From Chitinophaga sp. YR627 (GTDB lineage Bacteria; Bacteroidota; Bacteroidia; Chitinophagales; Chitinophagaceae), in the NCBI RefSeq assembly GCF_900114995.1, contig NZ_FOUX01000004.1, positions 310,001 through 374,000 of the forward strand: 64,000 nt of DNA, read 5' to 3'. How positions within the stretch are numbered: the first letter of the stretch is position 1; each line of letters opens with the position of its first letter. The position numbers and the translations under genes are program-made. This document shows positions 43,265 to 52,965 of this stretch, piece after piece. Under the pieces are notes generated by a model that saw only the letters and a program-made list of their open reading frames with translations, was not told where the DNA came from and ran no database searches.

Positions 43265-44650
43265 ATGTATCCGTCTATGCATCTTCAGTGGTATCCACAG
43301 ATATTAGCCCTTGCCTTACTCTTCGCTGGCTGTACAAATATGCAACAGAAGTATGCCGGAAAAGATACACTTCCGTTTGAACCGGCACTCCTTCCATCAA
43401 TTGTATCAGATGCGTCCTCTGCTCCCGATCCCTATCCGCTTTTCAGAATAAGGGAAAAGATGCATACAGGTTACATCGACAAAGATGGCAATCCTGTCAT
43501 ACCGCCTACTTTCGTAGCAGCAGGAGACTTTTCAGAAGGACTGGCAGCAGCACGCTCGGGGGGATATTATGGCTATATTGATAAGACAGGACACTTCGTC
43601 ATTTCGCCCAGTTACGACTTCGCCACAGCATTCTCTGACAACACCGGATTGGTATATAAAGACGGACTTCCCATCTATATCGACAGAAAAGGCAACAAAT
43701 TATTTGAGCATCCTTTCCTGCAGGCAGGCCCTTTTGTAAATGGCCTCGCGATGATAATAACAGCCTCCAATAAACCAGGTGTGATCAATAAAAAAGGAGC
43801 ACTCGTGATAGACACTATCTACACAAGTATTTATCCATTCAGAAATGGTCTGACCATAGCCGGTGATCAGCCTGCAAACAACATGGTACTACTGGACACC
43901 GCCGGCAGATGTATCACCCCTCCGGCAGCTATTCAGGATGCCAATGGCTTAAAAGCGTATTACGAAAAGCTGCCCGTCAACGAGCAGACCAAAGGCCGTC
44001 TGATCGACGGCAGGTACCTCGTGGATATGGGCAATGGTATCACGTTAAACGTACGTCATGGTGATGCTTACTATATGGATCAAAGAAAGTACATATTGTG
44101 GCAATTCGCTAAAACAGCAGACTTTCCACATGACTATGATATCGATTATCAGCTGATGGGATTCTATCCCATCAAAGATGATCCGGCCCCCCTCTATCAC
44201 TGCAAACAAGCACTGCCTCCAGGTGTATTTAGCCTGACGGTCATGCCCGATATCCGGGAAACTGAGCATGCGTTTTCCGGCGCTAACGGCTACCGTACGA
44301 TCCTGGCCAATCGCTCAGGACAAGCCATTACATTCGGCACCTATGACCATGGACTTGTGATGAGCATGCAGGCAAAGACAAATACCGGTGACTGGCGCGA
44401 CATAGAAGATATCGCACGGGGTTGCGGAAACGGATTTGGTGAAATGACCTTACGATCAGGTCATTATATTCACCTGGTATCACCTGCATATAGTGGCGCT
44501 ATTAAAGCCAGGCTCAGACTACGGTTTGCATATGTAAACTACGGCGAACCGCACACGATCTATAGCAATGAGTTCGATGGCAGTATCAATCCCGGACAGC
44601 TATGGCGATCTGAATGGAACTTCCCTTCTACAGATTACCTGCGCCCCTGA
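43265..44650 (+). CDS. WG-repeat lipoprotein
   Basis: This 461-residue protein has a lipoprotein signal (ILALALLFAGC). About residues 60-220 hold WG-type repeats (HTGYIDKDGNPVIPPTF, YYGYIDKTGHFVISPSY, LPIYIDRKGNKLFEHPF, KPGVINKKGALVIDTIY), each about 45 residues. The C-terminal half is a separate beta-rich domain. The start may be Met1 or Met5 (43277). Exported to the cell envelope; the role is unknown. Confidence 0.8.
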   Translation: MYPSMHLQWYPQILALALLFAGCTNMQQKYAGKDTLPFEPALLPSIVSDASSAPDPYPLFRIREKMHTGYIDKDGNPVIPPTFVAAGDFSEGLAAARSGGYYGYIDKTGHFVISPSYDFATAFSDNTGLVYKDGLPIYIDRKGNKLFEHPFLQAGPFVNGLAMIITASNKPGVINKKGALVIDTIYTSIYPFRNGLTIAGDQPANNMVLLDTAGRCITPPAAIQDANGLKAYYEKLPVNEQTKGRLIDGRYLVDMGNGITLNVRHGDAYYMDQRKYILWQFAKTADFPHDYDIDYQLMGFYPIKDDPAPLYHCKQALPPGVFSLTVMPDIRETEHAFSGANGYRTILANRSGQAITFGTYDHGLVMSMQAKTNTGDWRDIEDIARGCGNGFGEMTLRSGHYIHLVSPAYSGAIKARLRLRFAYVNYGEPHTIYSNEFDGSINPGQLWRSEWNFPSTDYLRP

Positions 44651-44656
44651 CCAGCT

Positions 44657-46243
44657 TTACAATAATATCTCACGTCCCATATTGATCTCACCCAGAAAAT
44701 ATTCATCGTGACTGATCACGATCAGGGTACCCTGATACTCATTGACAGCCGCTGTTAATATCTCTATATTCTGGATATCCAGGTTGTTGGTAGGTTCATC
44801 CAGCACAATAATATCAGGGGCCTGGTTACCGATAGTCAACGAACAAAGCATTAGACGCATTTTCTCTCCGCCACTTAAGGCCTGACAAGGCTTATCCCAA
44901 TACTCCCTTGTAAACAGGAAACGGTTCAGCCGTATCTTTATTTCATGTTCCTGTAACCCGGTTTTGTTATACTGTGCAGCCTGTTCATAAACACTCAGAC
45001 TATTATCTATAAGAGAATAATCCTGATCAATATAAATCGTCTTCACCGCTGCTCTGTCTATAGTACCGCTTTGTGGCACCAGTTCTCCCAGCAACATCCT
45101 GATCAATGTTGTCTTACCAGATCCATTATGCCCACGGATAACAATCCGTTCACCGCTGGTGATCTGAAAACTAAGCGGAGCAGACCAGAGCAAACGGTCT
45201 CCATAACTGAAGTTAACGTCCTTTGCCGTCACCAGGATCTTTCCTTTATGCAAAGAGGAATTGTCGAAATCCATTTTCATTTTGTCCATATCGGGCAACT
45301 CCTTACGCAACTGATTCAGCTCGTCAGAAATGTTACCCACCTTTTCTGTATGGACGCCTTTCATCCGTGCACTACTTTTCTCTGCATTGTTCCTGAAAGT
45401 ATTCATGGAGATGGTGGGTAGTCCTGCTTTCTCCTGTTTCTTCTTACCACGTGCATCCAGCTTTTGCTGACGTTCCATAGACTCCCGTTCTGTCTCCCTG
45501 GCTTTCCGCAACTCTTTTTCCTTGCTCTTCACATCCTGGTTCAGGGCTTCACTGGCAATCATCTTCTGTGCTGTATAAAACTCATAATTGCCACCATAGA
45601 CAGTAATACCCCGTTTGGACAATTCAAAAACAACATTCAGCAGATTGAGCAAAGTCCTGTCATGACTCACCACAACAAGCGTATCTGTTGTAGAAGAGAT
45701 ATAGTCGTATAAAATACTTCTCGCCTGTACATCCAGGTGATTACTTGGTTCATCCAGCAATACCAGTGCGGGCTGATGTATGGCAATACCCGCCAGAAAG
45801 ACTTTCGTCTTCTGGCCGCCACTCAGTGTACGCATGGATTGCATCAGATCAACATCCTCCAGTTGCCAGTGTGCGAAAGCCTCCTGACAACGTTCTTCGA
45901 TCGTCCAGTCATCATCCAGCGAAGTCATATGCGCTTCCGTCACATTGCCTGCCAGAATCTCACGCAGTGCAGTGATCTTCACATCTATACGAAGCGCCTG
46001 TGCCACGGTATGATCATTATACTGGCCAAATAGCTGAGGAATATAATAGGGTATTACATCTTTTTTGATGATCCCGGCAGAGGGGAGTAATTCCCCGGCT
46101 AAGATCTTTAAAAGCGTAGACTTACCGGCTCCGTTATTGCCGATCAAAGCGATTTTATCCTGTTTATTAACAGTCAGATGGATATCAGAAAAAAGTATAT
46201 CTCTGTTGGGATGGGTATAGGTTACACCTTGAAGAATGAACAT
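44657..46243 (-). CDS. ABC-F family ATPase
   Basis: This 528-residue cytoplasmic protein has two ABC ATPase domains and no membrane span. The first has GNNGAGKSTL, LSGGQKTKV and LDEPSNHLD. The second has GHNGSGKTTL, LSGGEKMRL and LDEPTNNLD. A charged linker (about 235-300, EKELRKARETERESMERQQK) lies between. ABC-F proteins act on ribosomes and some protect against antibiotics; this cannot be told from the sequence. AGAAGGAAATT before the ATG is an unusually good ribosome binding site for this group. Confidence 0.92.
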   Translation of the reverse strand: MFILQGVTYTHPNRDILFSDIHLTVNKQDKIALIGNNGAGKSTLLKILAGELLPSAGIIKKDVIPYYIPQLFGQYNDHTVAQALRIDVKITALREILAGNVTEAHMTSLDDDWTIEERCQEAFAHWQLEDVDLMQSMRTLSGGQKTKVFLAGIAIHQPALVLLDEPSNHLDVQARSILYDYISSTTDTLVVVSHDRTLLNLLNVVFELSKRGITVYGGNYEFYTAQKMIASEALNQDVKSKEKELRKARETERESMERQQKLDARGKKKQEKAGLPTISMNTFRNNAEKSSARMKGVHTEKVGNISDELNQLRKELPDMDKMKMDFDNSSLHKGKILVTAKDVNFSYGDRLLWSAPLSFQITSGERIVIRGHNGSGKTTLIRMLLGELVPQSGTIDRAAVKTIYIDQDYSLIDNSLSVYEQAAQYNKTGLQEHEIKIRLNRFLFTREYWDKPCQALSGGEKMRLMLCSLTIGNQAPDIIVLDEPTNNLDIQNIEILTAAVNEYQGTLIVISHDEYFLGEINMGREILL

Positions 46244-46388
46244 AATTTCCTTCTTTAAAGAATGAATAATGACAAATACCGGGCAGTGCCGGCATGTCTA
46301 TTTATTTGTTCTGAAAGAAATTAAATCTCACATTAGTGTACTATCGGGTTTGATGACGGGTGCAAAAATACAAAAAAAATGGAAAAGC

Positions 46389-46862
46389 CTACTTATTCCA
46401 CTTATCCCTTATAACGAACAGAAAGATCCAGTAAGGCACCAGGTAGATCGCACTGGGTATCATTAACATAACAGCCGGCAATCCCATGGTTAACACGATT
46501 GATAACAATAGAAATCCCCACACAACGGCCATTATCACATTCAGGTTGATCGCCCACTTAGCACCCATCCACACCGGGAAAGTCATCAAAAATAAGATAG
46601 CACCAGGTATCAGGCACATCACCGACATACTAACAATATAGCCTGTACCATAACCCGGATTACCTTCCGCTATATCCCGGAAACTAAAGAAATTCATCAC
46701 CGCCAGCAGTGTGACCAATCCGCTAAGAACCATACCGATCCAAACGAATACCCGCAAAAAGATATGTAACAGTTCGCGTCTGTGCACCGGCAGACCGGCA
46801 TTAAAACTTTCGTCAAATATGCTTGACGTTTCATCCAGATTGTCCCTCATAAAAATATTCAA
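46389..46862 (-). CDS. Hypothetical four-helix membrane protein
   Basis: This 157-residue protein has four hydrophobic spans (IFLRVFVWIGMVLSGLVTLL, GYIVSMSVMCLIPGAILFLM, WAINLNVIMAVVWGFLLLSI and AVMLMIPSAIYLVPYWIFLF). It has no known motif. The gene stands alone between the ABC-F gene and the second OsmC gene. Confidence 0.6.
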   Translation of the reverse strand: MNIFMRDNLDETSSIFDESFNAGLPVHRRELLHIFLRVFVWIGMVLSGLVTLLAVMNFFSFRDIAEGNPGYGTGYIVSMSVMCLIPGAILFLMTFPVWMGAKWAINLNVIMAVVWGFLLLSIVLTMGLPAVMLMIPSAIYLVPYWIFLFVIRDKWNK

Positions 46863-46901
46863 AGTAGAAAGCTAAGATATTCAAATAAATAATAATAAAA
46901 A

Positions 46902-46929
46902 ACTCCTCACTGGCCGACCAGTGAGGAGT
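46902..46929 (-). terminator. Intrinsic terminator of the second OsmC gene
   Basis: ACTCCTCACTGG and CCAGTGAGGAGT form a perfect 12-bp stem with loop CCGA; TTTTTTATTATTATT follows on the minus strand. Confidence 0.87.
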
Positions 46930-46968
46930 ATGAAAAAGGAATATATATTGATTGTTGAACGCTTCAGA

Positions 46969-47385
46969 TTATCCAAGCAGTTCTGCCTGGAGGGAAATTT
47001 CAATAGCTGCGTAAGCACGGCTTACAGGACAACCAGCTTTAGCGCCGGCAGCGATCTCCTGGAATTGTTCATTCGAGATACCCGGTACTTTTGCTTTCAG
47101 CACCAGATCAGAACGTGTGATCGTACCGTTGTCCAGTGTAACTGCTGCTGTTGTTTCCAGCGTATCTGCTTTAAAGCCTGCAGCTTCCAGATCAAGAGTA
47201 AGCTTCATGTTAAAGCAACCCGCATGCGCTGCTGCCATCAGTTCTTCCGGATTAGTACCCACGCCTTCCGCAAAACGGCTGTTAAAAGAATACTGTGTTT
47301 TGTTTAAAACAGTGCTCTGGGTAGTGATGTTACCGCTTCCTTCTTTGATGGTGCCATTCCAGATGGCAGATGCTGTACGTTTCAT
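46969..47385 (-). CDS. OsmC/Ohr family peroxide reductase (second copy)
   Basis: This 138-residue protein starts MKRTASAIWNGTIKEGSGN and has both conserved Cys residues (AAAHAGCFNMKLTL and GAKAGCPVSRAYAA). It is similar in layout to the copy at 24567-25040 (shared VLNKTxYSFNxRFAxGxGTNPEEL pattern). It reduces organic peroxides in the cytoplasm. Unlike the first copy, it has no redox-cluster palindrome upstream; a TACTTTTG box is present on the minus strand near 47440. Confidence 0.9.
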   Translation of the reverse strand: MKRTASAIWNGTIKEGSGNITTQSTVLNKTQYSFNSRFAEGVGTNPEELMAAAHAGCFNMKLTLDLEAAGFKADTLETTAAVTLDNGTITRSDLVLKAKVPGISNEQFQEIAAGAKAGCPVSRAYAAIEISLQAELLG

Positions 47386-47580
47386 ACTATTAAATGTTTT
47401 AAGTGTTTTGCTTGTTTGTTTATCATTGAACTGATGATACAAAAGTACGGCGGACATACAGGGTGAGCAATGCACATTTGGCGACTCTTATTGTACTTTT
47501 TACCCCCCTCCGCTTTTCCCGGACAAAACAACAGTCAGTGGCACACAATCCAACCATAGCACCATGTGCCACATCTTATA

Positions 47581-47991
47581 TTATAACCTTCTTTCAGACT
47601 CCTCTATCGGCAGATCATTGATACTGGCGAACCTCCGTTGCATCAGTCCATTTTCATCAAACTCCCAGTTCTCATTACCATATGCCCTGAACCATTGCCC
47701 ATTCTTATCATGATACTCATACTCAAACCGCACAGCGATCCTGTTATCCGTAAATGCCCACAGTTCTTTCTTCAGTTTATAATCCAGCTCTCTTTTCCAC
47801 TTATCGGCGAGAAACGCTTTGGCCGCCTCACGTCCATTCAGAAAAGTGGATCTGTTCCTCCACTCTGTATCCACACTGTAGGCCAGTGAAACTCTTTCCG
47901 GATCCTGTGAATTCCAGGCATCTTCAGCAAGCTGTACTTTCTCTTTCGCCGTCTCTAATGTAAACGGTGGTAATGGATATCTCTTTTCCAT
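47581..47991 (-). CDS. DUF1348/SnoaL-like (NTF2-fold) protein
   Basis: This 136-residue protein starts MEKRYPLPPFTLETAKEKVQ and has the DUF1348 pattern DTEWRNRSTFLNGREAAKAFL and FRAYGNENWEFDENGLMQRR. It is a small cytoplasmic NTF2-fold protein. It starts 11 nt after the TetR gene on the same strand, so TetR probably controls it. No substrate is known. Confidence 0.88.
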   Translation of the reverse strand: MEKRYPLPPFTLETAKEKVQLAEDAWNSQDPERVSLAYSVDTEWRNRSTFLNGREAAKAFLADKWKRELDYKLKKELWAFTDNRIAVRFEYEYHDKNGQWFRAYGNENWEFDENGLMQRRFASINDLPIEESERRL

Positions 47992-48002
47992 GGTATATTG
48001 TT

Positions 48003-48542
48003 TTAATTGATTAATGAATTGACTATTTTCTTTGCGCGGTTCACCGGCCACGGATCTCTGTACAACTGGCTTTCCACAAAAGCGCCTTCATACAAAAGAT
48101 ATACATGATCAGCCAGTTCCGCATTATCCAGCAGGTTCCTGAAGTTCTGACGGATATTGCTTTTATGATCATGGATGACTTCTCTGACCTTTATATTGTC
48201 AGCAGGGATCTCCGACAGAATATTGAGAAACGCACATCCCCTGAAACTTTCCTTTTCATTCAGCAATGCGATCAGATCAAAAGATGCCAGCACTTTCATT
48301 TTATTACTCCTCTTCTGGGCACTCAATGCCTGCGCCTGCTCCTCTATATACTGATGCCGTTTCTCCAATACGCCCACACACAGGTCCTCTTTTGATTTGA
48401 AATGCTGATAAAAACTGGCCTTCGCCACATCAGCTTCTTCGATGATCTGGTTGATACCGGTAGAGTTATATCCCTGTCCTAAAAACAGGCGATAAGCAGT
48501 ATCCAGTATCCGTTCCCTGGGTTGTAATGTTTCTTTGCTCAT
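48003..48542 (-). CDS. TetR family transcriptional regulator
   Basis: This 179-residue protein starts MSKETLQPRERILDTAYRLF. It has an N-terminal helix-turn-helix (GINQIIEEADVAKASFYQHFKSK) and an effector-binding C-terminal part. A palindrome upstream of the gene is the likely operator, so it probably represses its own operon with the DUF1348 gene. The ligand is unknown. Confidence 0.93.
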   Translation of the reverse strand: MSKETLQPRERILDTAYRLFLGQGYNSTGINQIIEEADVAKASFYQHFKSKEDLCVGVLEKRHQYIEEQAQALSAQKRSNKMKVLASFDLIALLNEKESFRGCAFLNILSEIPADNIKVREVIHDHKSNIRQNFRNLLDNAELADHVYLLYEGAFVESQLYRDPWPVNRAKKIVNSLIN

Positions 48543-48546
48543 GGTA

Positions 48547-48586
48547 CAAAGGTAAAGGGATTTATTCCATAAACAGACAAGTCTGT
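48547..48586 (-). promoter_or_regulatory. TetR operon promoter and operator
   Basis: On the minus strand TACCTTTG (48547-48554) fits TAnnTTTG and lies 4 nt before the ATG, implying a leaderless mRNA. ACAGAC-AA-GTCTGT (48573-48586) is a palindrome overlapping the expected -33 region. Confidence 0.65.
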
Positions 48587-48687
48587 CTATATTTATTTTT
48601 AAAGGATATATTACTTTATATAGTACCCTCTTTTTCAGGCAACTTTAGATTTTTATTATCTTGTGCACCGATCCGGCGAACTTCCGA

Positions 48688-49659
48688 ATGCATAAACAAC
48701 AGTCTATGTTTAAACACTTCATCCTATTGCTTACCTGTACCGCAGGCATGGTGGCTTGTCAGTCTCCTGCACCCAAATTCACTCCGAATCCTCAAAAGCG
48801 GGCCTTCATCAGAAATGAAATAGACAACGCTTACCGCCGGAACTGGCTTACCTACAGATTACAGGGGCAGGTAAAAAGCATTGCGCAGTTTACCTACAGC
48901 ACCGCTGCTGCGGATACTACTGCACCTGGTTATGAAACAAAAGAGTACCTCTCGTTTGACAGTACCGGAAAACTGGCGGAACGTATTGTGTATGATAAAG
49001 GCATCTTCTCAACAAAGGCATTGCACAAATACAATGCTGCCGGTAAACTGACAGAGATCCTGTATTATGGGAGCGATGGAAAATTCAGCTTCAGAACATA
49101 CAACGGATATGACGCAGAGGGTAACCTGATCGAAGAAGGACAACGCAACAAAGACAGCAGTACACCAAAACAGGTGTTCAGTATATTTGACAGATATGGA
49201 GGACTGGTCAGTCAATCATCAGGTGACAAAATCGTCGAGTATCTGAATACTTATGATAATGATAGTGTGCTCGTAGAACAGGATGGCCTGGTGGATAAAG
49301 TACCTGCCGGAAAGATCACCTGGAAATTTGACAGTATAGGACATATGATCGAACAAACACAGTATGCTGTCAATGGAGCGCTCTTATACCAGAAGAAAAC
49401 CGATTTTAATCAACAGGGATTACCCGTTCTCTTATCCATTAAACGGCAGGGTAAAGAAGAAAACATACAGCAGCTGGCATACGATTCATCGGGTTCGCTT
49501 ATCAGACAGGCAACCATCAATCCGGCCAATGGAGCACTCTCCAATGCCACCTGGACCAGCTATGAATACGATGCAGCAGGCAACTGGACGAAAGCAACGG
49601 TACACGGCGCCGGAGATGCCATAACAGGCGTTATCATCAGAAAGATTGCCTATTATTAA
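48688..49659 (+). CDS. YD/RHS-like repeat lipoprotein
   Basis: This 323-residue protein has a lipoprotein signal (HFILLLTCTAGMVAC). It carries several repeats of the type YNAAGKLTEILYYGSDGKFS, YDAEGNLIEEG, FDSIGHMIEQTQY and YDAAGNWTKATV, each about 20 residues, like short RHS/YD repeats. It should sit on the cell envelope. The start may be 48688 or the later Met at 48706. The role is unknown. Confidence 0.7.
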   Translation: MHKQQSMFKHFILLLTCTAGMVACQSPAPKFTPNPQKRAFIRNEIDNAYRRNWLTYRLQGQVKSIAQFTYSTAAADTTAPGYETKEYLSFDSTGKLAERIVYDKGIFSTKALHKYNAAGKLTEILYYGSDGKFSFRTYNGYDAEGNLIEEGQRNKDSSTPKQVFSIFDRYGGLVSQSSGDKIVEYLNTYDNDSVLVEQDGLVDKVPAGKITWKFDSIGHMIEQTQYAVNGALLYQKKTDFNQQGLPVLLSIKRQGKEENIQQLAYDSSGSLIRQATINPANGALSNATWTSYEYDAAGNWTKATVHGAGDAITGVIIRKIAYY

Positions 49660-49787
49660 CATGGAGCGCCTGCTCTCCAACCCCTGATTTGCCACTTTCA
49701 GCTATTTATTCGCCGTATACAACAAATTCCGCTTGTTGTTGGTCTTTAGTACAGGCATCTTTGCCCCGAACTATAAATTGACGGAAT

Positions 49788-51104
49788 ATGCGTGTATCCA
49801 GAAAGAAATGGACCGTAATCGGACTCTTCCTTGCAGTCGTAGTGATTGCCATCCAGTTTATCAGACCGGGCATCTCCAATCCGCCCGTAACCGGTGAGAT
49901 CAAAGTACCGGATGATGTGGCCCAGATCCTGCGTGCCTCCTGTTATGACTGCCATTCCAATCAGACACAACTCAAATGGTTTGACCAGATCGCCCCTGCC
50001 TCCTGGCTGGTCGCACAGCATATCAGAGATGGCCGTAAGATCCTGAACTTCTCCAACTGGGATAGTCTCGCCCCGGGCGACCAGAAAGGAAACCTGTTTC
50101 TTTCCGTCAATCAGGCTATGTTTGGGGAAATGCCGCTGGCTTCCTATGCAACCTTCCATCCGGAAGCAAAACTGACTCCTGCGGCGCTTAATACACTCAA
50201 AACTTATGTCAATAGCCTGGCGCCGGTAAAGGTCTCTGATACCAGCCGCCGCTCCGTAGCCGAAAAGCAGTTTGCCCAATGGACAGCAGGCGCCATACCA
50301 ACCGTACAACAGGTTAGTCCGGTGCTGAACGGCATTGCCTACATCCAGGGCTACCGTAACTGGCAGATTGTGAATATCTCCGACAGATACGATAACGGCA
50401 CCATGCGGGTTATTCTGGGTAACGACATCGCGATGAAGGCCATCCGGGAGCACAAGACCAATCCATGGCCGAATGGGACCACCTTTGCCAAAGTGGCCTG
50501 GGAACAATTGACAGACAGTAGCAAAATCGCTACCTCCGGAGAACTGAAACAGGTGGAATTCATGATCAGAGACGATCAGAAATTTGCCAGCTCCGCCGGT
50601 TGGGGTTGGGCCAGATGGAAAGGCAATGACCTGAAACCTTATGGTAAAACACTCACCTTCTCCCAGGAATGTGTGAACTGTCATCATCCCATGAAAAATA
50701 ATGACTACGTTTTCACTGAACCTTTAACTGATAACGACAGACCGGAAAAGATCACCGGCCGGCCAGAGGGACAGCTGATCACATCTACCATCGATAAGAA
50801 CCAGCATACGCATAGTGTACTGTATGGCAATGAGATTGCCGTACAACACGCCAGAAGCGGTGCTGCGGGTCCTTACCCGGCAGGCGCTGTACTGACACTG
50901 GCCACCTGGTCTCAGCAGGACGACGCGCACTGGTTTGGCGCTAAAGTACCACAACACCTGCAATCAGTAGAGGTCGTGAAAGTAGACGCTAATGCAGCAT
51001 ATGAACAATATCAGGCGCCCGGCTGGAAGAAAACTGCCGCTACGCTTCGTCCGGACAGAATCAGCTATATTACACAACTGAAAGCCGCTGTGATCTTTAA
51101 CTAA
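49788..51104 (+). CDS. Diheme cytochrome: heme-binding domain plus cytochrome P460 domain
   Basis: This 438-residue protein has an N-terminal signal anchor (KKWTVIGLFLAVVVIAIQFI). A heme-binding domain (about 35-150) has CxxCH as CYDCH, and a cytochrome P460-like domain (about 170-438) has CVNCH (ECVNCHHPM). Both heme sites should be attached in the periplasm. The P460 family oxidises small nitrogen compounds or acts as a peroxidase-like heme protein; the real activity here is unknown. It precedes a LytS/LytTR pair by 12 nt. Confidence 0.85.
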   Translation: MRVSRKKWTVIGLFLAVVVIAIQFIRPGISNPPVTGEIKVPDDVAQILRASCYDCHSNQTQLKWFDQIAPASWLVAQHIRDGRKILNFSNWDSLAPGDQKGNLFLSVNQAMFGEMPLASYATFHPEAKLTPAALNTLKTYVNSLAPVKVSDTSRRSVAEKQFAQWTAGAIPTVQQVSPVLNGIAYIQGYRNWQIVNISDRYDNGTMRVILGNDIAMKAIREHKTNPWPNGTTFAKVAWEQLTDSSKIATSGELKQVEFMIRDDQKFASSAGWGWARWKGNDLKPYGKTLTFSQECVNCHHPMKNNDYVFTEPLTDNDRPEKITGRPEGQLITSTIDKNQHTHSVLYGNEIAVQHARSGAAGPYPAGAVLTLATWSQQDDAHWFGAKVPQHLQSVEVVKVDANAAYEQYQAPGWKKTAATLRPDRISYITQLKAAVIFN

Positions 51105-51116
51105 ACAAGCAAACAG

Positions 51117-52154
51117 TTGTACATATCCAGAAACATACGCACATTCCGGGTGTCGAACGCCGTCATATGGACAAGCGCACTATTCATCGGTATCCTGGCG
51201 TCCGTACCCAAAATATTACGCATACATATCACGAAGTGGGAATTGCTGGCGGATATCTCAGTAGCCACCAGCTTTTCCATACTGATCTGGTACTTTAATA
51301 TATACATGCTACCCACCTTCCGGGCAGGGGCAGCAACGGCCAGGTTTGCCAGCAAACGACTTGCAGGTAGCCTGGCTTTAGGCATAGTGGTAATGGCAGC
51401 CTTAGTGGCGATATATCAGCTCATTCTGCCCCAATATCATTTTCAGTCTATGATGCTGATGTATGAATTCAGAGGACTGGTCATCAACCTGACCATCTAC
51501 CTGTTCCTCCACCTCATTTATCAACATCATATCACACAACTGATCAGTGTCGAACTGGAAAAGACAAAAGCAGATAACTTGTCCGCCCAGTTTGAACTGT
51601 TGAAACAACAGGTAAATCCACATTTCCTGTTCAACAGTCTGAATACACTGAAATCAATGGTAGAAATGCAGGACCAGCATGCGTCCAGGTTTATTGTGAT
51701 GCTGTCTGACTTTTACCGCTCCTCGCTGGAGACACGTAAGCAGCATCTTATCAGTATGCAGGAAGAATTATCCACACTGGATGCCTATCTCTTCCTGTTA
51801 AAAGCCCGCTTTGAAGACGGCATCTCATTAACAGTAAAGATCAGCGATGCACACCGCGCCTCCTGCATACCACCATTTACATTACAGCTGTTAATTGAAA
51901 ACTGTATCAAACATAATATCGTTTCACTGGGACAACCACTACATATTCACATCTTTTCGGAGGACGCATTCATCGTTGTTGAAAACAATCTGCAAATGAA
52001 ACGTACTCCCGAACCATCTACCGGTGTAGGCCTCACGAATATTGCACAGCGTTATCAGTCCCTGCACCAGCAACAGATGGAAATAATAAAAGACAGTACT
52101 TCCTTTAAAGTTAAACTACCGGTGCTCCATGAAGATACTCGTGATAGAAGATGA
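51117..52154 (+). CDS. LytS-type sensor histidine kinase
   Basis: This 345-residue protein (TTG start) has four hydrophobic segments in the first 150 residues, then a His_kinase domain (LLKQQVNPHFLFNSLNTLKS, with the phospho-acceptor His) and a C-terminal HATPase (LQLLIENCIKHNIV, GVGLTNIAQRY). It overlaps the response regulator gene by 26 nt and starts 12 nt after the cytochrome gene, so all three may be one operon. The signal sensed is unknown. Confidence 0.88.
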   Translation: MYISRNIRTFRVSNAVIWTSALFIGILASVPKILRIHITKWELLADISVATSFSILIWYFNIYMLPTFRAGAATARFASKRLAGSLALGIVVMAALVAIYQLILPQYHFQSMMLMYEFRGLVINLTIYLFLHLIYQHHITQLISVELEKTKADNLSAQFELLKQQVNPHFLFNSLNTLKSMVEMQDQHASRFIVMLSDFYRSSLETRKQHLISMQEELSTLDAYLFLLKARFEDGISLTVKISDAHRASCIPPFTLQLLIENCIKHNIVSLGQPLHIHIFSEDAFIVVENNLQMKRTPEPSTGVGLTNIAQRYQSLHQQQMEIIKDSTSFKVKLPVLHEDTRDRR

Positions 52155-52878
52155 GATCAAAACAGCAAAGGCACTGATAAAACTGATCAGCACCATTGAT
52201 CCGGATGCGGAGATTGTCGCTTCCCTGCAAACCGTCAGTGCCGCAATTGAATACCTGTCTGCATCCCCATCCCCCGATCTGATATTCATGGATATCCAGC
52301 TGGCCGATGGCTCCTGCTTTGATATCTTCAAAGAAGCAACAGTTACCGCACCAGTCATTTTCTGCACTGCATATGACGAATATGCCATAGAAGCCTTTAA
52401 AGCCAATGGCATCGACTATATACTCAAACCATTTACAGAAGAAACACTGGCTGCCGCCTTTAAAAAGGTAGCCGGCTTACGCCGTTCACTGGCACAGCAG
52501 GAAGTAAAACCAGTTTATCCGCTGCCATTGCAACAGGGTAAAAAAAGCTTCCTCGTATTCAGAGACAACAAGTATGTGGTGATCGCGGTGGATAACATTT
52601 CATTCTTCTATATCAAAAATGACTTCCCGGCATTGGTCACCTTCGACGGAAAAGAATATACGCTCAGTCAGTCCCTCGATACGATCAGCGCCCAGCTGCC
52701 GCCCGAACAGTTCTACCGCATCAACCGGCAGTACCTTATCAACTTCAGTGCAGTACACGAAGTAGAACATTACTTTGGCCGCAAACTGCTTGTACACCTG
52801 AAAACGGCCACGCCCGAAAAGATCATCATCGGAAAGAACAAAGCCACAGAATTCCTGCACTGGCTTGATAACCGCTGA
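52129..52878 (+). CDS. LytTR family response regulator
   Basis: This 249-residue protein has a receiver domain (MKILVIEDEIKTAKALIKLI, phospho-acceptor Asp in LIFMDIQLADG, and Lys in DYILKPF) and a C-terminal LytTR DNA-binding domain (about 145-249; YRINRQYLINFSAVHEVEHY). It is the partner of the overlapping kinase. Target promoters are unknown. Confidence 0.93.
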   Translation: MKILVIEDEIKTAKALIKLISTIDPDAEIVASLQTVSAAIEYLSASPSPDLIFMDIQLADGSCFDIFKEATVTAPVIFCTAYDEYAIEAFKANGIDYILKPFTEETLAAAFKKVAGLRRSLAQQEVKPVYPLPLQQGKKSFLVFRDNKYVVIAVDNISFFYIKNDFPALVTFDGKEYTLSQSLDTISAQLPPEQFYRINRQYLINFSAVHEVEHYFGRKLLVHLKTATPEKIIIGKNKATEFLHWLDNR

Positions 52879-52965
52879 TACCGGCTGTTTTTCCGACAGG
52901 CCCTTCCGTTGATGGAAAACGTAGATATATTTCCTAGCTTTATGTAGACCATCAAACATAGCCTT

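Noticed and set aside
46244..46300. Leader peptide controlling the ABC-F gene
   Set aside because: A short ATG frame overlaps the start of the gene, but there is no clear attenuator pair of hairpins.
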